64,000 nucleotides of DNA from Mercurialis annua (taxonomy: Eukaryota; Streptophyta; Magnoliopsida; Malpighiales; Euphorbiaceae): positions 29,261,128 to 29,325,127 of the forward strand of contig NC_065576.1 of the NCBI RefSeq assembly GCF_937616625.2. The letters run 5' to 3'. How positions within the stretch are numbered: position 1 is the first letter of the stretch; every line of letters starts with the position of its first letter. Below the pieces are notes generated by a model. The model ran no database searches and was not told the DNA's origin. It was given only the letters and a program-made list of their open reading frames with translations. Position numbers and translations under genes: made by a program. Shown here piece by piece: positions 23,470 through 33,859 of the stretch.

Positions 23470-24945
23470 TGGGCACTCCTTATCAACTGCATAGTCTAAG
23501 ATAAAAAAATCAACCGGAAAGATGAATTATCTACCTTGACAAGCACATCCTCAACAATCCCAAACGGCCTTTTCAACAAACGATCCGCTAGTTGGAGTAC
23601 CATCGAGGTGCTTTTCACGGTTTGGTCTCCATAAAGTGTCCTATAAAGAGTTAAAGGCATAAGATTAATGCTAGCACCAAGATCACATAGGCAATTTATA
23701 GAACTTATATTTCCTATAGTGCAAGGTATACAAAAACTCCCTGGGTCCTTCAACATAGCCGGTAAATCATTCAAAATAATGGAGCTACACACTTCCGGAA
23801 TGGGAACCGTTGCGCCACTATCCCAACTTCTTTTGTTGGTGATGATATCCTTCAAGAACTTGGCATATTGTGGCATCTCACGTAGTGCATCTGCCAAGCT
23901 AAGATTAATTTGCAACTTCTTGAAAATCTCAAGGAACTTATGAAATTTTTCGTTCCCTTGAGCTTTCCTTAACCGGCTTGGAAATGGGACCGGTGGTACA
24001 AACGGTGGTGGCGGTGGCAGCCTCACATAAGGCTCTTCAACCTCGATAGCCACTTCCTCATGCTCCCTTGGTAATTCTTGGCTTGAGCTTGCTATATCAA
24101 TCACAATTTGAGGCTCATCCTCCTCAACGACATGCTTCTTCCCATTGGCTTTCTCAAGGTTTCTCCCACTTCGGAGCTCTACCGCCATAACATGTTCTCT
24201 AGGGTTATTCTCCATAGTGGATGGCAATCCCCCTTGAGGTTTACCTTGAAGTGAGATAGCCATTTGAGAAATTTGGGTTTCCAAATGATGAATAGTGGAA
24301 GCTTGGTTCTTCTCCCTTTGCTCCATTTTTTCCAATTTCTCAAGTACCTTGGCAAGCACATTTCCCTGATCCGTATTCCGTGGTTGTTGGAAACCGGGAG
24401 GATGTTGTGGTCTACCACCGAATTGTTCCCATGGTTTGGGTTTCCTTGACAGTGACCTTGTTGTTGTGGAAGCTTATTGTTGCTTTGGAATCTTGAACCC
24501 GCTTTTTTAGACCCTTGAGCATTGCCTTGTCCCTCTTGATTTCTCCACCCGAAATTTGGATGATTCCTCCATCCGGGGTTATAAGTGTTGGAATAAGGAT
24601 CATTGGCTTGCCTTTGACCCCCGATATAGTTCACTTGCTCACTCATACTTTGCCCCGTAACTAGGCATTATCCCCCCGAATGGTTGAAATCACCACAAAA
24701 CTCACACCCGACTTGAACATAAGCCACCAGAGCATTTCTAGGCGCTACTTGTTTCTTCAAAGCATCCGATTGTGCTTGGAGTGAAGCATTTTTTCCTTGA
24801 TAGCCTCCATCTCTCTAACTTGGTCAAGCGTCATTACCGACTTTTGACTAGCCGGTGCTCTTCTATCCATGGGCCCCCATGTGCTACTAACCATGGCCAA
24901 CTTTTCTACCAACTCAAGAGCCTCTTCATACGTCTTTTGCATCAA
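23470..24945 (-). pseudogene. Athila-like gag C-terminus and protease
   Basis: In element order: a piece starting SLMQKTYEEALELVEKLA (to 24757), a CCHC knuckle near 24668-24712 (C-E-F-C-G-D-F-N-H, with an in-frame TAA just before the last C), a glycine/asparagine/glutamine-rich stretch (24440-24646), a coiled-coil-like part (LEKLEKMEQREKNQ), a proline-rich hinge (PPPPPFVPPVPFP) and the protease (CDLGASINLMPLTLY, D-L-G-A active site). A frameshift lies at about 24365-24440. A single-base loss at about 23515-23530 separates protease from RT. In the intact element these parts form the capsid/nucleocapsid and the processing enzyme. Confidence 0.82.
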
Positions 24946-24950
24946 AGACC
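24946..24950. repeat. target-site duplication AGACC (left)
   Basis: AGACC directly before the TG of the solo LTR, repeated directly after its CA at 26447-26451. It lies inside the Athila gag coding sequence (codons for GGSLMQK on the minus strand). Confidence 0.9.
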
Positions 24951-26446
24951 TGTTAGTGATATGCACTAGGTCAATCATGTTTGACCATGTTTTGACTTTA
25001 TCATTTTATTATTTATTGATTGGCAGTTTTTATCATTTTATATTAATGATTAAAATACTTGAATGGTTAATTCTTTCTAAGGTCATCGAGTATGTGACTT
25101 GATAGTAGAACCCTTAGGTTTAATAAAAGAATTATATACCATCTATCCCTAGTCTTAATAGAACATTGAGACTAGTATGATGTTGACTGATGATTATGTT
25201 TTACTAATCATGTATATGAGATATTAAGTCAAATCATAGGTGCTATTTGAGAAATAAGGCACTGGATGACCCACTGTGAGAATACTACATAGATCACTGT
25301 CATAAGTAATTCTCTTTACAGTTCTATTAGTATAATCCTTTGACCTTGAAATCATCATGGATTTCTACATAGCTATTTCATATTTTGATACAGTCTTACA
25401 TTATCTTTAACAGGATAATGGAATAGATTGTCATTGGATATGAAAGTAACTATGTGAGAAATATGAGTGACTGAGAAGGAATTTGTCCCTCATTTATTTG
25501 AGTAAGATATCTATGGGCCCCTTGAAGAAGATAGACTGAAGAAAATGCATGGCCATGCTAATTGATAAGAAGTTATCATTTTCAGTCTACTTAGAGTCAA
25601 GAAACTAATGATTGAATGTTATAAGGATGACATAACTATGCCTTATATTCAATCTGGATATCGAGAGACAAAGGGATTAAAATATTATTGTAAATGGTTA
25701 AATCGGATTATCGATATTCATATAACTTGGGTAGTCATAATGTCTTGCTACAGGCCACTTATGACTTGTGGGCTGAAATAGGGATTTCGAGCCTACTACC
25801 AACGTTATATGAACCTACAGGGTCGCACACTAAGAACAGGCCCAAAACAGTTATGGGTTGTACAAGCCCAATGTGATTAAGTGATTAATTATATATATAT
25901 ATATAATTCGTAATATATATATATTAATTCGAAATTTAAGGATAAGTGTGTTCCTTAATTTATTATTTTTGGAAGATAATAAATATAGTAATTAATATAT
26001 ATGGATGATTATCAAAAAGGAGTTTTTGATAAACATAAACTTGTAGAATTGCAATGAGATTGAAATTCGAATTTGTCTCAAACCCTAGTGTTATTTATCA
26101 CTATAAATACTCATTAAGCAATTGGTTTGAGAATGACGAAATTCTTTATTCACTAAATCACTAAAATTCGAAATTGCTTGTGAAGCAATAGTGCTAGCAT
26201 ACAAGCACTAGTTTTGGCTAAGGTCTGTTCGTGTGGATACTCGTAGAGGACGCGTTCTTTTGGAGGCGTTTCTGATCCGAGGCCAGGTTTCACCAAAGTG
26301 AACCACGTCCTTCCTTCCTAAATTGCTGTTGAATTCGACATACAAGTAAGTAATTATTCTGTTAATTTGAATTACATGGATCTTGGTTTGGGTTTTTAGA
26401 TTAATTTTTGAAATTCCGCTGCGTTATGAACCTATAAAACCCAACA
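24951..26446 (+). mobile_element. solo LTR of a copia-type element, inserted in Athila gag
   Basis: A 1496-bp unit with TGTTAGTGATATGCAC at one end and AAAACCCAACA at the other, flanked by the 5-bp duplication AGACC. There are no gag or pol sequences, polypurine tract or primer site inside, so it is a lone LTR left by recombination between the two LTRs of an element. The plus-strand orientation is inferred from CTATAAATAC at 26101-26110 and a 3' part resembling plant copia U5 ends. An AT dinucleotide tract lies at about 25888-25935. The parent family is not present elsewhere in the window. Confidence 0.9.
26101..26110 (+). promoter_or_regulatory. TATA box in the solo LTR
   Basis: CTATAAATAC, about 345 bp before the LTR end, a usual place for the LTR promoter. 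It may still drive transcription into the interrupted Athila gag from its antisense side. Confidence 0.5.
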
Positions 26447-26451
26447 AGACC
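26447..26451. repeat. target-site duplication AGACC (right)
   Basis: Exact match to 24946-24950, immediately after the LTR terminus CAACA. Confidence 0.9.
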
Positions 26452-27297
26452 CCCCCGAAGCCGCATCAATAGTAGCTCTAGTGGTGACATTCGTTGCATC
26501 ATAAAAAATTTGAATCACATGCTCCTTGTTAAGCTTATGATGGGGGACACTTCTTTGTAAATCCTTAAAACGCTCCCAAGCTTCATAGAGCGACTCCCCG
26601 TCGAATTGCACCAACTCGAGAATGTCTTTGGTTAGCTTTGTTGTCTTGCCATGTGGAAAGTACTTGCTAAGAAAAGCTTGAGCTAACTCCCGCCAAGTAT
26701 GGATCGATTCATTGGGTAGAGATTGGAGCCACAAACTAGCTTTATCCCTCAAAGAGAAGGGGAACATCCGGAGCTTGATTTGGTCCGCGGTTATCCCATG
26801 AAACTTGAACGTGTTAATAACCCCCAAGAACTTGGCTATATGTGCATTTGGATCCTCATGTTTCAACCCATAAAAAGCACAACGGTTCTCCAAGAGTTGG
26901 ATAGTACTAGGCTTGATCTCAAAAGTCGCCGCTTGAACCGGCATAGCGAAACATCCGAACGTGGCATTATCCACATCCGGCAAGAAGAACTCGCCCAAAG
27001 TTTGCCTCGGTTGATTTTGCACTTGCGGTTGCACCCGAGGGCGAACTTCCCTTGGTCGCTCTTGTTGCCTTTGTTGATTCAAACTCTCAAGTGGAGGAGG
27101 GGGTGGATATTGTTGTTCGCCTTCATCCACTAGAGGATTGAATCCTTCTTCTACTTCATATATAATCATGCCCGTCACCCTCCATAACTAAAGGAATCCG
27201 GGCTCTTCTTCTCACGCCTCTTTCGTAACTACCGAGATCCTCTTGGAAAGTTTCTAGTAGGAGATTAGCACGTCGTGTATTATGCATACACAAAGGG
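26452..27297 (-). pseudogene. Athila-like gag N-terminal part
   Basis: The main frame (to 27178) contains the capsid-like region: FEIKPSTIQLLENRCAFYG, HIAKFLGVINTFK, DQIKLRMFPFSLRDKASLWL, ELAQAFLSKYFPHGKTTKL and TRATIDAASGG, characteristic of plant retrotransposon gag. A one-base shift near 27160-27178 connects it to an upstream piece (TRRANLLLETFQEDLGSYER, then RIPLVMEGDG) that reads right up to the satellite at 27297. The true N-terminus and 5' leader are missing. The 3' end is cut by the solo LTR, after which gag resumes at 24945. Intact Gag would form the particle that packages the RNA. Confidence 0.85.
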
Positions 27298-30200
27298 TTG
27301 CGTGCATTTTGCGTAGTATAGCCTAATCATGCTTAGTTAATCAGAATGACGCGTTAAAGAGATTTGAGACGGGGCATACTAATCTAATCCTAATTTTCAC
27401 GCACCCTTGTGTAATATAACCTATTCATGCATAAGCTATCTGAATGACACGTTAAAGCGACTTAAGACGGGACATATTAATCTAGTGTCACAGTTCATGC
27501 ATAAATTGTATAATATAACATATTCATGCTTAGGTTATCCGAATGACACCTTAAAGAGACATGAGACAGGACATACTATTCTAGTGTCACTGTTCATGCA
27601 AAAATTTCATAATATAACCTAAAAATGCTTAGGTAATACGAACGACCCGTTAAAGATACTTGAGACGAGACATACTAATCTAGGCTCACTTTTCACGCAC
27701 ACATTGCATATTGTAACTTCATTATGCTTAGGTAATCTGATCATCGCGTTAAAGAGACATTAGACGAAACATAGTAATCTGGCGTCACTTTTCATAAACA
27801 CATTGCATAATACAACCTAACCATGCTTTGGTAATCCGAACGATGAGTGAAAGACACTTGAGACGGGGTATACTAATCTACCCTCTTTTTTCACTCACAA
27901 TTTTCATAATATAACCTAACCATAATTAGGTAATTATAACGACTAGTTAAAGAGACTTGAGACATGGCATACTAATCTAGTGTCACTTTTCAAGCATAAA
28001 TTTCATATAATAACCTAGCAATGCCTAGGTAATCCGAACGATGAGTAAAAGAGACTTGAGACGAGACATACTAATCTAGCCACACTTTTCATGCACACAT
28101 TGCATATTATAACCTCACTGTGCTTAGGTAATCCAATCAACGTGTTAAAGAGACTTGAGATGGGACATACCAATCTGGCGTCAATTTTCACGCACACATT
28201 GCACAATATAACCTAACTATGTGTAGGTAATCCGAACGACGCATTAAAGAGACTTGAGACGGGGCATACTAATCTAACGACACTTTTCATGCACACATTG
28301 CAAATTATAACCTAACATTGCTTAGATAATCCAAATGATGCGTTAATGAGACTTGAGACAGGACATACTAATCTAGCGTCACTTTTCACGCAGACATTGC
28401 ATATTATAACCTTCCCATGCTTAGGTAATCCGGACGGCGTGTTAAAGAGACTTGAGACGGGACAAACTAATCTAGCGTCACTTTTCACGCACACATTGCA
28501 TAGTATAACCTTACCCTGCATAGGCAATCCGAACGATGCGTTAAAGAGACTTGAGATGTGGCATAGTAATCTACCCTCCTTTTTCACTCACACTTTGCAT
28601 ATTATAACCTAACCATAATTAGGTAATTTGAACGACTCGTTAAAGATACCTGAGACATGGAATACGAATCTAGCACCAGTTTTCATGACACTTTGAATAA
28701 TATAACCCAACCATAATTAGGTGATTCAAATAACGCGTCAAAGAGACTTGAGACGGGGAATACTAATATAGCCTAACTTTTCATGCATACTTTGTGTAAT
28801 GTTTCCTTACCATGCTTCGGTAATGGGAAGCCGCATTAAAGATACTTGAGTCGAGGCATATGAATCGAGCCTCATCTTTCACAAACATTTTACGTCATAT
28901 AGCCTAACCTTGCCTATGTAATCAGAAGGACGCGTAAAGAGATTTGAGAAGGGGCATACTAATCTAGCCTTAATCTTCACGCACACTTGTATAATATAAC
29001 GGATTCATTCTTAGGTTATTCAACTAACGCGTTAAAGAGACTTGAGACGGGACATACAAATCTAGTGTCACTTTTCATGCATAAATTGAATAATATAACT
29101 GAAAAATGCATTAGTAATCCGAACGACGCATTAAAGATACTTACATACTAATCTAGCGTCACTTTTCTCGCACACATTGCATATTATAACCTCACCATGC
29201 TTAGGTAATCCGGACGGCGCGTTAAAGAGACTTGCGATGGGCTAACCAATCTAGCGTCACTTTTCAAGCACACATTACATAATATAACATAACCATGCTT
29301 AGGTAATCTGAACGACTCATTAAAGAGATTTGAGATTGGGCATACTAATCTACTCTCTTTTTTCACTCACACTTTGCATATTATAACCTAACCATAATTA
29401 GGTAATTAGAACGACTCGTTAAAGAGACCTGAGCCATGGAATATGAATATAGCCCCAATTTTCACCCACACTTTGTATAATATAACCTAACCATAATCAA
29501 GTAATTCAAACGACTTGTTAAAGAGACTTGAGACGGGGCATATTAATCTAGCCTCACTTTTCACGCACAATTTACCTAATGTAACCTAACCATTCTTACT
29601 TAATCGGAACGACATGTTAAAGAGACTTGAGTCAGGGCATACAAAGGAACCTCTTTTTCAGACACACTTCCCGAAATATAACCTATCCATGCTTAGGTAA
29701 TCATATCGACGTTTTAAAGAGATTTGAGACCAACTATACTAATCTAGCCTCACTTTTCATGCACACTTTGCCAAATATAACCTAACCATGCTTAGGTTAT
29801 CTAAACAACACGTTTAAGATACTTGAGACGAGACATACTAATATAATTTCACTTTTCACGCATAAATTTCATAGTATAAATAAAACATGCTTAGGTAATA
29901 CGAACAACGCGTTAAAGAGACTTAAGATGGGGCAGACTAATCTTGCCTCATTTTTCTGGCACACTTTACGTAATGTAACCTAACTATGCTTAGTTAAACA
30001 GAAAGACACATTAAAGAGGACATGAGTTGGAGTATATTAGTCTAGCCTCATTTTTTGCGCAAACTTTCTATAATATAACCTACCATGGTAATCGGTATGA
30101 CGCGTAAAAGAGACTTGAAACGGGTTCATACTATCTAGCCTCATTTTTCAATCACTTTTTTTTATAATATATTTTAACCATAATTAGGTAATTTCAAAAA

Positions 30201-30573
30201 CGTGTTAAAGAGACTTGAGCAGGGGCATACTATACCAGCCTCACTTTTCACGCACATTTTTCGTAATATAACCTAACCATAATTAGGTAATTCGAACGAC
30301 GCGTTAAAAAGACTTGAGACGAGGCATATCAATCTAGCTTCACTTTTCACGCACACTTCATGTAATGTAACCAAACCATTCTTAGGTAATTGCAACGACG
30401 CGTTAAAGAAACTGGAGTCAGGGCATACGAATGGAACATCTCTTTCGTGCACACTTTCCGCAATATAATCTAACCATGCTTAGGTAATCAGAACGACGCT
30501 TTACAGAGATTTGAGACGGGGCATACTAACCTAGCCTTACCTTTAACGCACACTTTGCATAATAAAACCTTAC
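27298..30573. repeat. 99-bp tandem satellite, block 3
   Basis: About 33 monomers between the truncated Athila gag and the Tat-like LTR. Around 28100-28550 several neighbouring monomers are close to each other (CATTGCATATTATAACCTC subtype), giving multi-monomer open frames on both strands. The GGAACCTCTTTTTC-type variant occurs near 29645 and, as GGAACATCTCTTTC, near 30432. No gene. Confidence 0.95.
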
Positions 30574-31194
30574 TGATAACAAGATAGATGGGAACAATAA
30601 AAAAAAAGGAACTTAACCGAGCACACCTATCACTGAAACCGACATCACCCAGCAGGGAGAACAAAGCAAACAAATAGCAAAGGCCGAACTCGGCATTAAC
30701 CGGGCCGGACACCATATCGGCAAATCGATCAAAGCAGTATATAAAGGCTTACTCGACCATCCGAGGAAGACCCCTCAAACCATAATGGCTATCTCGGCCA
30801 ACCAAGTAGGATCCCCCAAAGACAATGACCATCTCGGCCAATCGAGCAAGATCTATCTTAATTATAGAGACAAAGTCTGACGGAAGGTACTCTGACATCT
30901 CCAACATTCTCTGCACAGACAAAGAGAATTGTATCAGACTTGTCGGCTCAGACAATGAGGAACAAAGGTATAGTATAAAAGACTAGGAAAAAGTAGGTAA
31001 AAAGGTTAATACTCTTTTTCGCTCAACTCTTAACTCCTTTCACTTCTTATTCTTTCTCTCACTAAAACTCTTATTGACTTGGCTGTTGGAGTGGCTGGTC
31101 GGAATCACCTTCCGGCGCCCTTCTAACGGTTGTGTTGTGGTTTTCAGGTACACCCTTGAAGACATCTCTGGACCTGAGACACCCCCAATTCACA
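30574..31194 (+). repeat. 5' LTR of the Tat-like element
   Basis: Begins TGATAACAAGATAGATGG where the satellite breaks off, and appears to end CAATTCACA about 10 bp before the primer site. There is no second copy, so the right edge is inferred. Possible TATA boxes are TATATAAAG at 30736-30744 and TATAAAAG at 30974-30981. The pyrimidine-rich stretch 31015-31075 is typical of the region after an LTR transcription start. Confidence 0.7.
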
Positions 31195-31203
31195 AATTAT
31201 CTT

Positions 31204-31221
31204 TTGGTGCCGTTTGTGGGA
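31204..31221 (+). promoter_or_regulatory. probable primer-binding site of the Tat-like element
   Basis: TTGGTGCCGTTTGTGGGA, a variant of the TTGGCGCCGTTGCCGGGG sequence found after the 5' LTR in Athila/Tat elements. The tRNA cannot be assigned safely because the site has mutated. Confidence 0.6.
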
Positions 31222-31273
31222 AAGAAAAGCAAGAAAGTTTCCACCTTTCTATCTCACCGGCGGGCGGTGGAAA

Positions 31274-32985
31274 ATGAGTAGAGTAGAAGATGAGGATCCC
31301 CTCGCGAAGGAAACAGGCACCCAGGACAACGTCGGTGGGGACGGTTTGAAAACTCTGGTAAATAAGGGCACAGGTGACAGCCCATCCTGCCCGGTAACCA
31401 CAAATGGTAGAGGCACCTACCTAAGCACAACATCTGGTGTCACCACTCACTACCACCCTTGGGGAATGCTCTTATCGGTATCTATCCCACCCACTTCATA
31501 CTTCACACAGACAAATCAAGTGCCCCAAATGTTTTCCTTACGACCAGGTATAGCTCCCACCAACCTCACATTCTCTCCGGTAAGTACTTCCACACCTCTG
31601 GTAACACCTGTCGCAGAGAACCAAAACCCCACCCCGGCAAAAATACAGGAATACATCGAGTTTCATGCTCGGCAACTAGCTTTCCTCCAGCATGTCTAGC
31701 AATGCCATGCTTGGCCACCACCCCCTACCACCTCTCGAGGTAGTAATACCACCCCACCATATGTGCCAGCTCCACCTCCTCACCCACCAGAATTTTATCA
31801 ATGACAAAACGAGTTTAACGCATCCCCTGATGGTGTAACCCCGGAAAAGAACACAACGGAACACCAAAACCCAAAAAACAAACAAGTTAACCAAACCGGC
31901 CACAAAATGCCGAAAGAAGCAAGGAAAACGCCCAAAAGAGTAGAAATCGAGGAGAGCGTGCATAGCTCAAGTGCCGGATCCGGCCAAAGAAAAGACCTGG
32001 AACAAGAGATAAGAGAAAGAGTCTGAACCGAGATGGAAAAGTTCAAAAGGAAAGAGCCGAGGAGAGCAAGTTACCTCAAAATCGGGAACCCACTAGCAGC
32101 AAAAATCCGAGAAGAACCTTTTCCGTTAAATTAAAAAATGCCGACAGTAGACCACTAGCGGAAGCAGTGATCCTACAACACACCTGAGCTCTTTTCAGGT
32201 AACCATGATGGTCCAGAGCTTATCTGAAGCAGTAGTATGCAAAATTTTCCCAACCACTCTAAAAGGACCGGCCGCAATCTGGTACCAAAGCTTGAAAGAA
32301 GGATCAATTCACAGTGTTGACGAGTAAGTAGAGGCTTTCCGAACTCACTTCGCACCGAGCATACAACGAAGGAAACAAATCCAGCGACCTCAAGCTGTTC
32401 TACCAAAAACTAGAGGAAAGTTTGAAAATTTTGTCACCATGTTCAACGAAGAAGCCATACTGGTAGAAGATCTGAATGACGACATGGAAACAGACTCCAT
32501 GAAAGACAATACCACCATGAATACATTCTGAGACAACCTGATTACTAACCCGGTAGAAACTTACCCTCAACTGATGAATCGAGCATGGAACTTCATCAAT
32601 TTGGACGAAAAGCGCATAAGGAAAGCTGCTAACTCGGCCCCACAATTGAGTGCTGCCATACAACCTTTGAACCAGAGCAACATGTAAGACAAGTTCAAAG
32701 CCAGAGAACAAAGACCACATGTACCTCACCGAGCAGAAAACCACCGACCGGTCAAAATAGAAGACCAAGCTTTCATCCCACTTAACATGCCAAGATTACA
32801 CATTCTAATGTGGATTTAAAACAACAACGAACTGGTCCGCTACCCTCCAAAGTTACAATTTGAAGGAGAAAGAAAAAAATACTGTCAGTTTCACGACGGA
32901 CACTGGCATGTCACTGACGAATGCGGAAGCCTAAAAAAAGAAATTGACCGATTGGTGCAAGTGGGCCGACTGAAAGATTTTGTGG
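31274..32985 (+). pseudogene. Tat-like gag
   Basis: ATG at 31274 opens a frame (MSRVEDEDPLAKETG) that stops at 31699. The conserved capsid part is readable around 32200-32700 despite stops: TLKGPAAIWYQSLKEGSIHS, a TAA in place of a codon at about 32326, EAFRTHFAPS, KFENFVTMFNEEA. The zinc-binding tail at about 32880-32975 reads YCQFHDGHWHVTDECGSLKK, the Tat-type C-x2-H...H...C knuckle, followed by EIDRLVQVGRLKDFV. At least three stops and frameshifts break it. Confidence 0.78.
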
Positions 32986-33624
32986 CACAAAGTAAAAAAT
33001 TACAACTCCGGAGCCACAAACCAAGGAGAGCATAGTAGAAAGAGAGATGAGGTACCACCACCAAATAAGCAAAATGTATCGGGAGTAATCAACACAATAA
33101 TAGGAGGTATGGCTGATCCCGATTACAAACGTGGCAGGCGCAAAAGACAAAAAACGGTGATGAATATCACGGTAGCCACACCACTACCCGAGGTCAGCTT
33201 TGGCCCGAGAGATGGCGAGGGTGTAGATTTTCCGCATCAGGACACCCTGCTAACCTCGGGTCTAAAAGAAAACTTTTGGGTGATGAGGCAGCTAGTAGAT
33301 GAAGGGAGCTCGGTAAATCTCATTACAAAAGAGGCATACCTAGGAATAGGATGCTCAGTGTTAAACCTCAAACCGGTCAAAACCCATCTTGTCGGTCTAG
33401 GAGGAGCACTAGTGAGAGCAAAAGGTGTAGCCAAACTAACAGTCGAGCTAGGAAAAGAGAGTGGAATGCCAGAGGGAGGCTTAGTTGGCATCACTAAAAA
33501 ATTCAAGTCACTATTCATGGTAGTAGACATGCCACTCGCTTACAACGTTATTTGGCAGACCGATGCTATACAGCACCGGGGCAGTCACATGTATCAAATA
33601 CCTGGCAATGAAAATTCCTACTGA
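32980..33624 (+). pseudogene. Tat-like protease region
   Basis: A 214-codon open frame overlapping the gag tail. MRQLVDEGSSVNLI at about 33280-33320 is the active-site loop; the family usually has D-x-G-S-S, here D-E-G-S-S. The flanking wording (DPDYKRGRRKRQ, NVIWQTDAIQ) places it between gag and RT. The reading goes on after a frameshift (33563-33850) into the protease-RT linker. It would process the polyprotein in a live element. Confidence 0.72.
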
Positions 33625-33859
33625 GAAAGGCGTGGTAACAGTCAAGGGGAGGCAAGACATAGCCAAAATGTGCTACCTAGTATCTAAGAAGGACGTCTCA
33701 GAAGCACTAGCCATAGAAACGATGGAGATACCAAACTCAAATGAAGGAAAACTAGAACCACACGGAAAGTTAGAAAAAGTGAGCCTGACAGGAGCAGCCC
33801 TAAGATCGGTCATGATAGGCGTCGAATTGGCCAAGATTGTGAAAGAATAGATAACCGAC

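Larger units (their letters stand above)
14999..27297 (-). mobile_element. Athila-like Ty3/gypsy retrotransposon, 5'-truncated
   Basis: Minus-strand element lying in satellite. In element orientation it has gag (from 27297), protease, RT, RNase H and integrase to 20220, then an additional ORF in the env position (19521-18207), a 3' untranslated region, a polypurine tract and a 3' LTR (16580-14999). The pol order and the extra 3' ORF with ATHILA-ORF1-family wording indicate the Athila lineage. The 5' LTR and leader are gone: gag begins at the satellite junction. A 1496-bp solo LTR (24951-26446) interrupts gag. Only a handful of point lesions are visible in pol, so it is younger than the copia and Tat copies. 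Confidence 0.9.

Noticed and set aside
25694..25876. 60-codon frame in the solo LTR
   Set aside because: Short chance frame in LTR sequence with no recognisable motif.
28312..28587. Cys-containing repeat protein on the minus strand
   Set aside because: The cysteines recur because the 99-bp monomer recurs. Neighbouring monomers break the frame.
31676..33150. Minus-strand Cys/Phe-rich frames over the Tat-like gag
   Set aside because: Shadows of a plus-strand coding remnant; no coherent domain.
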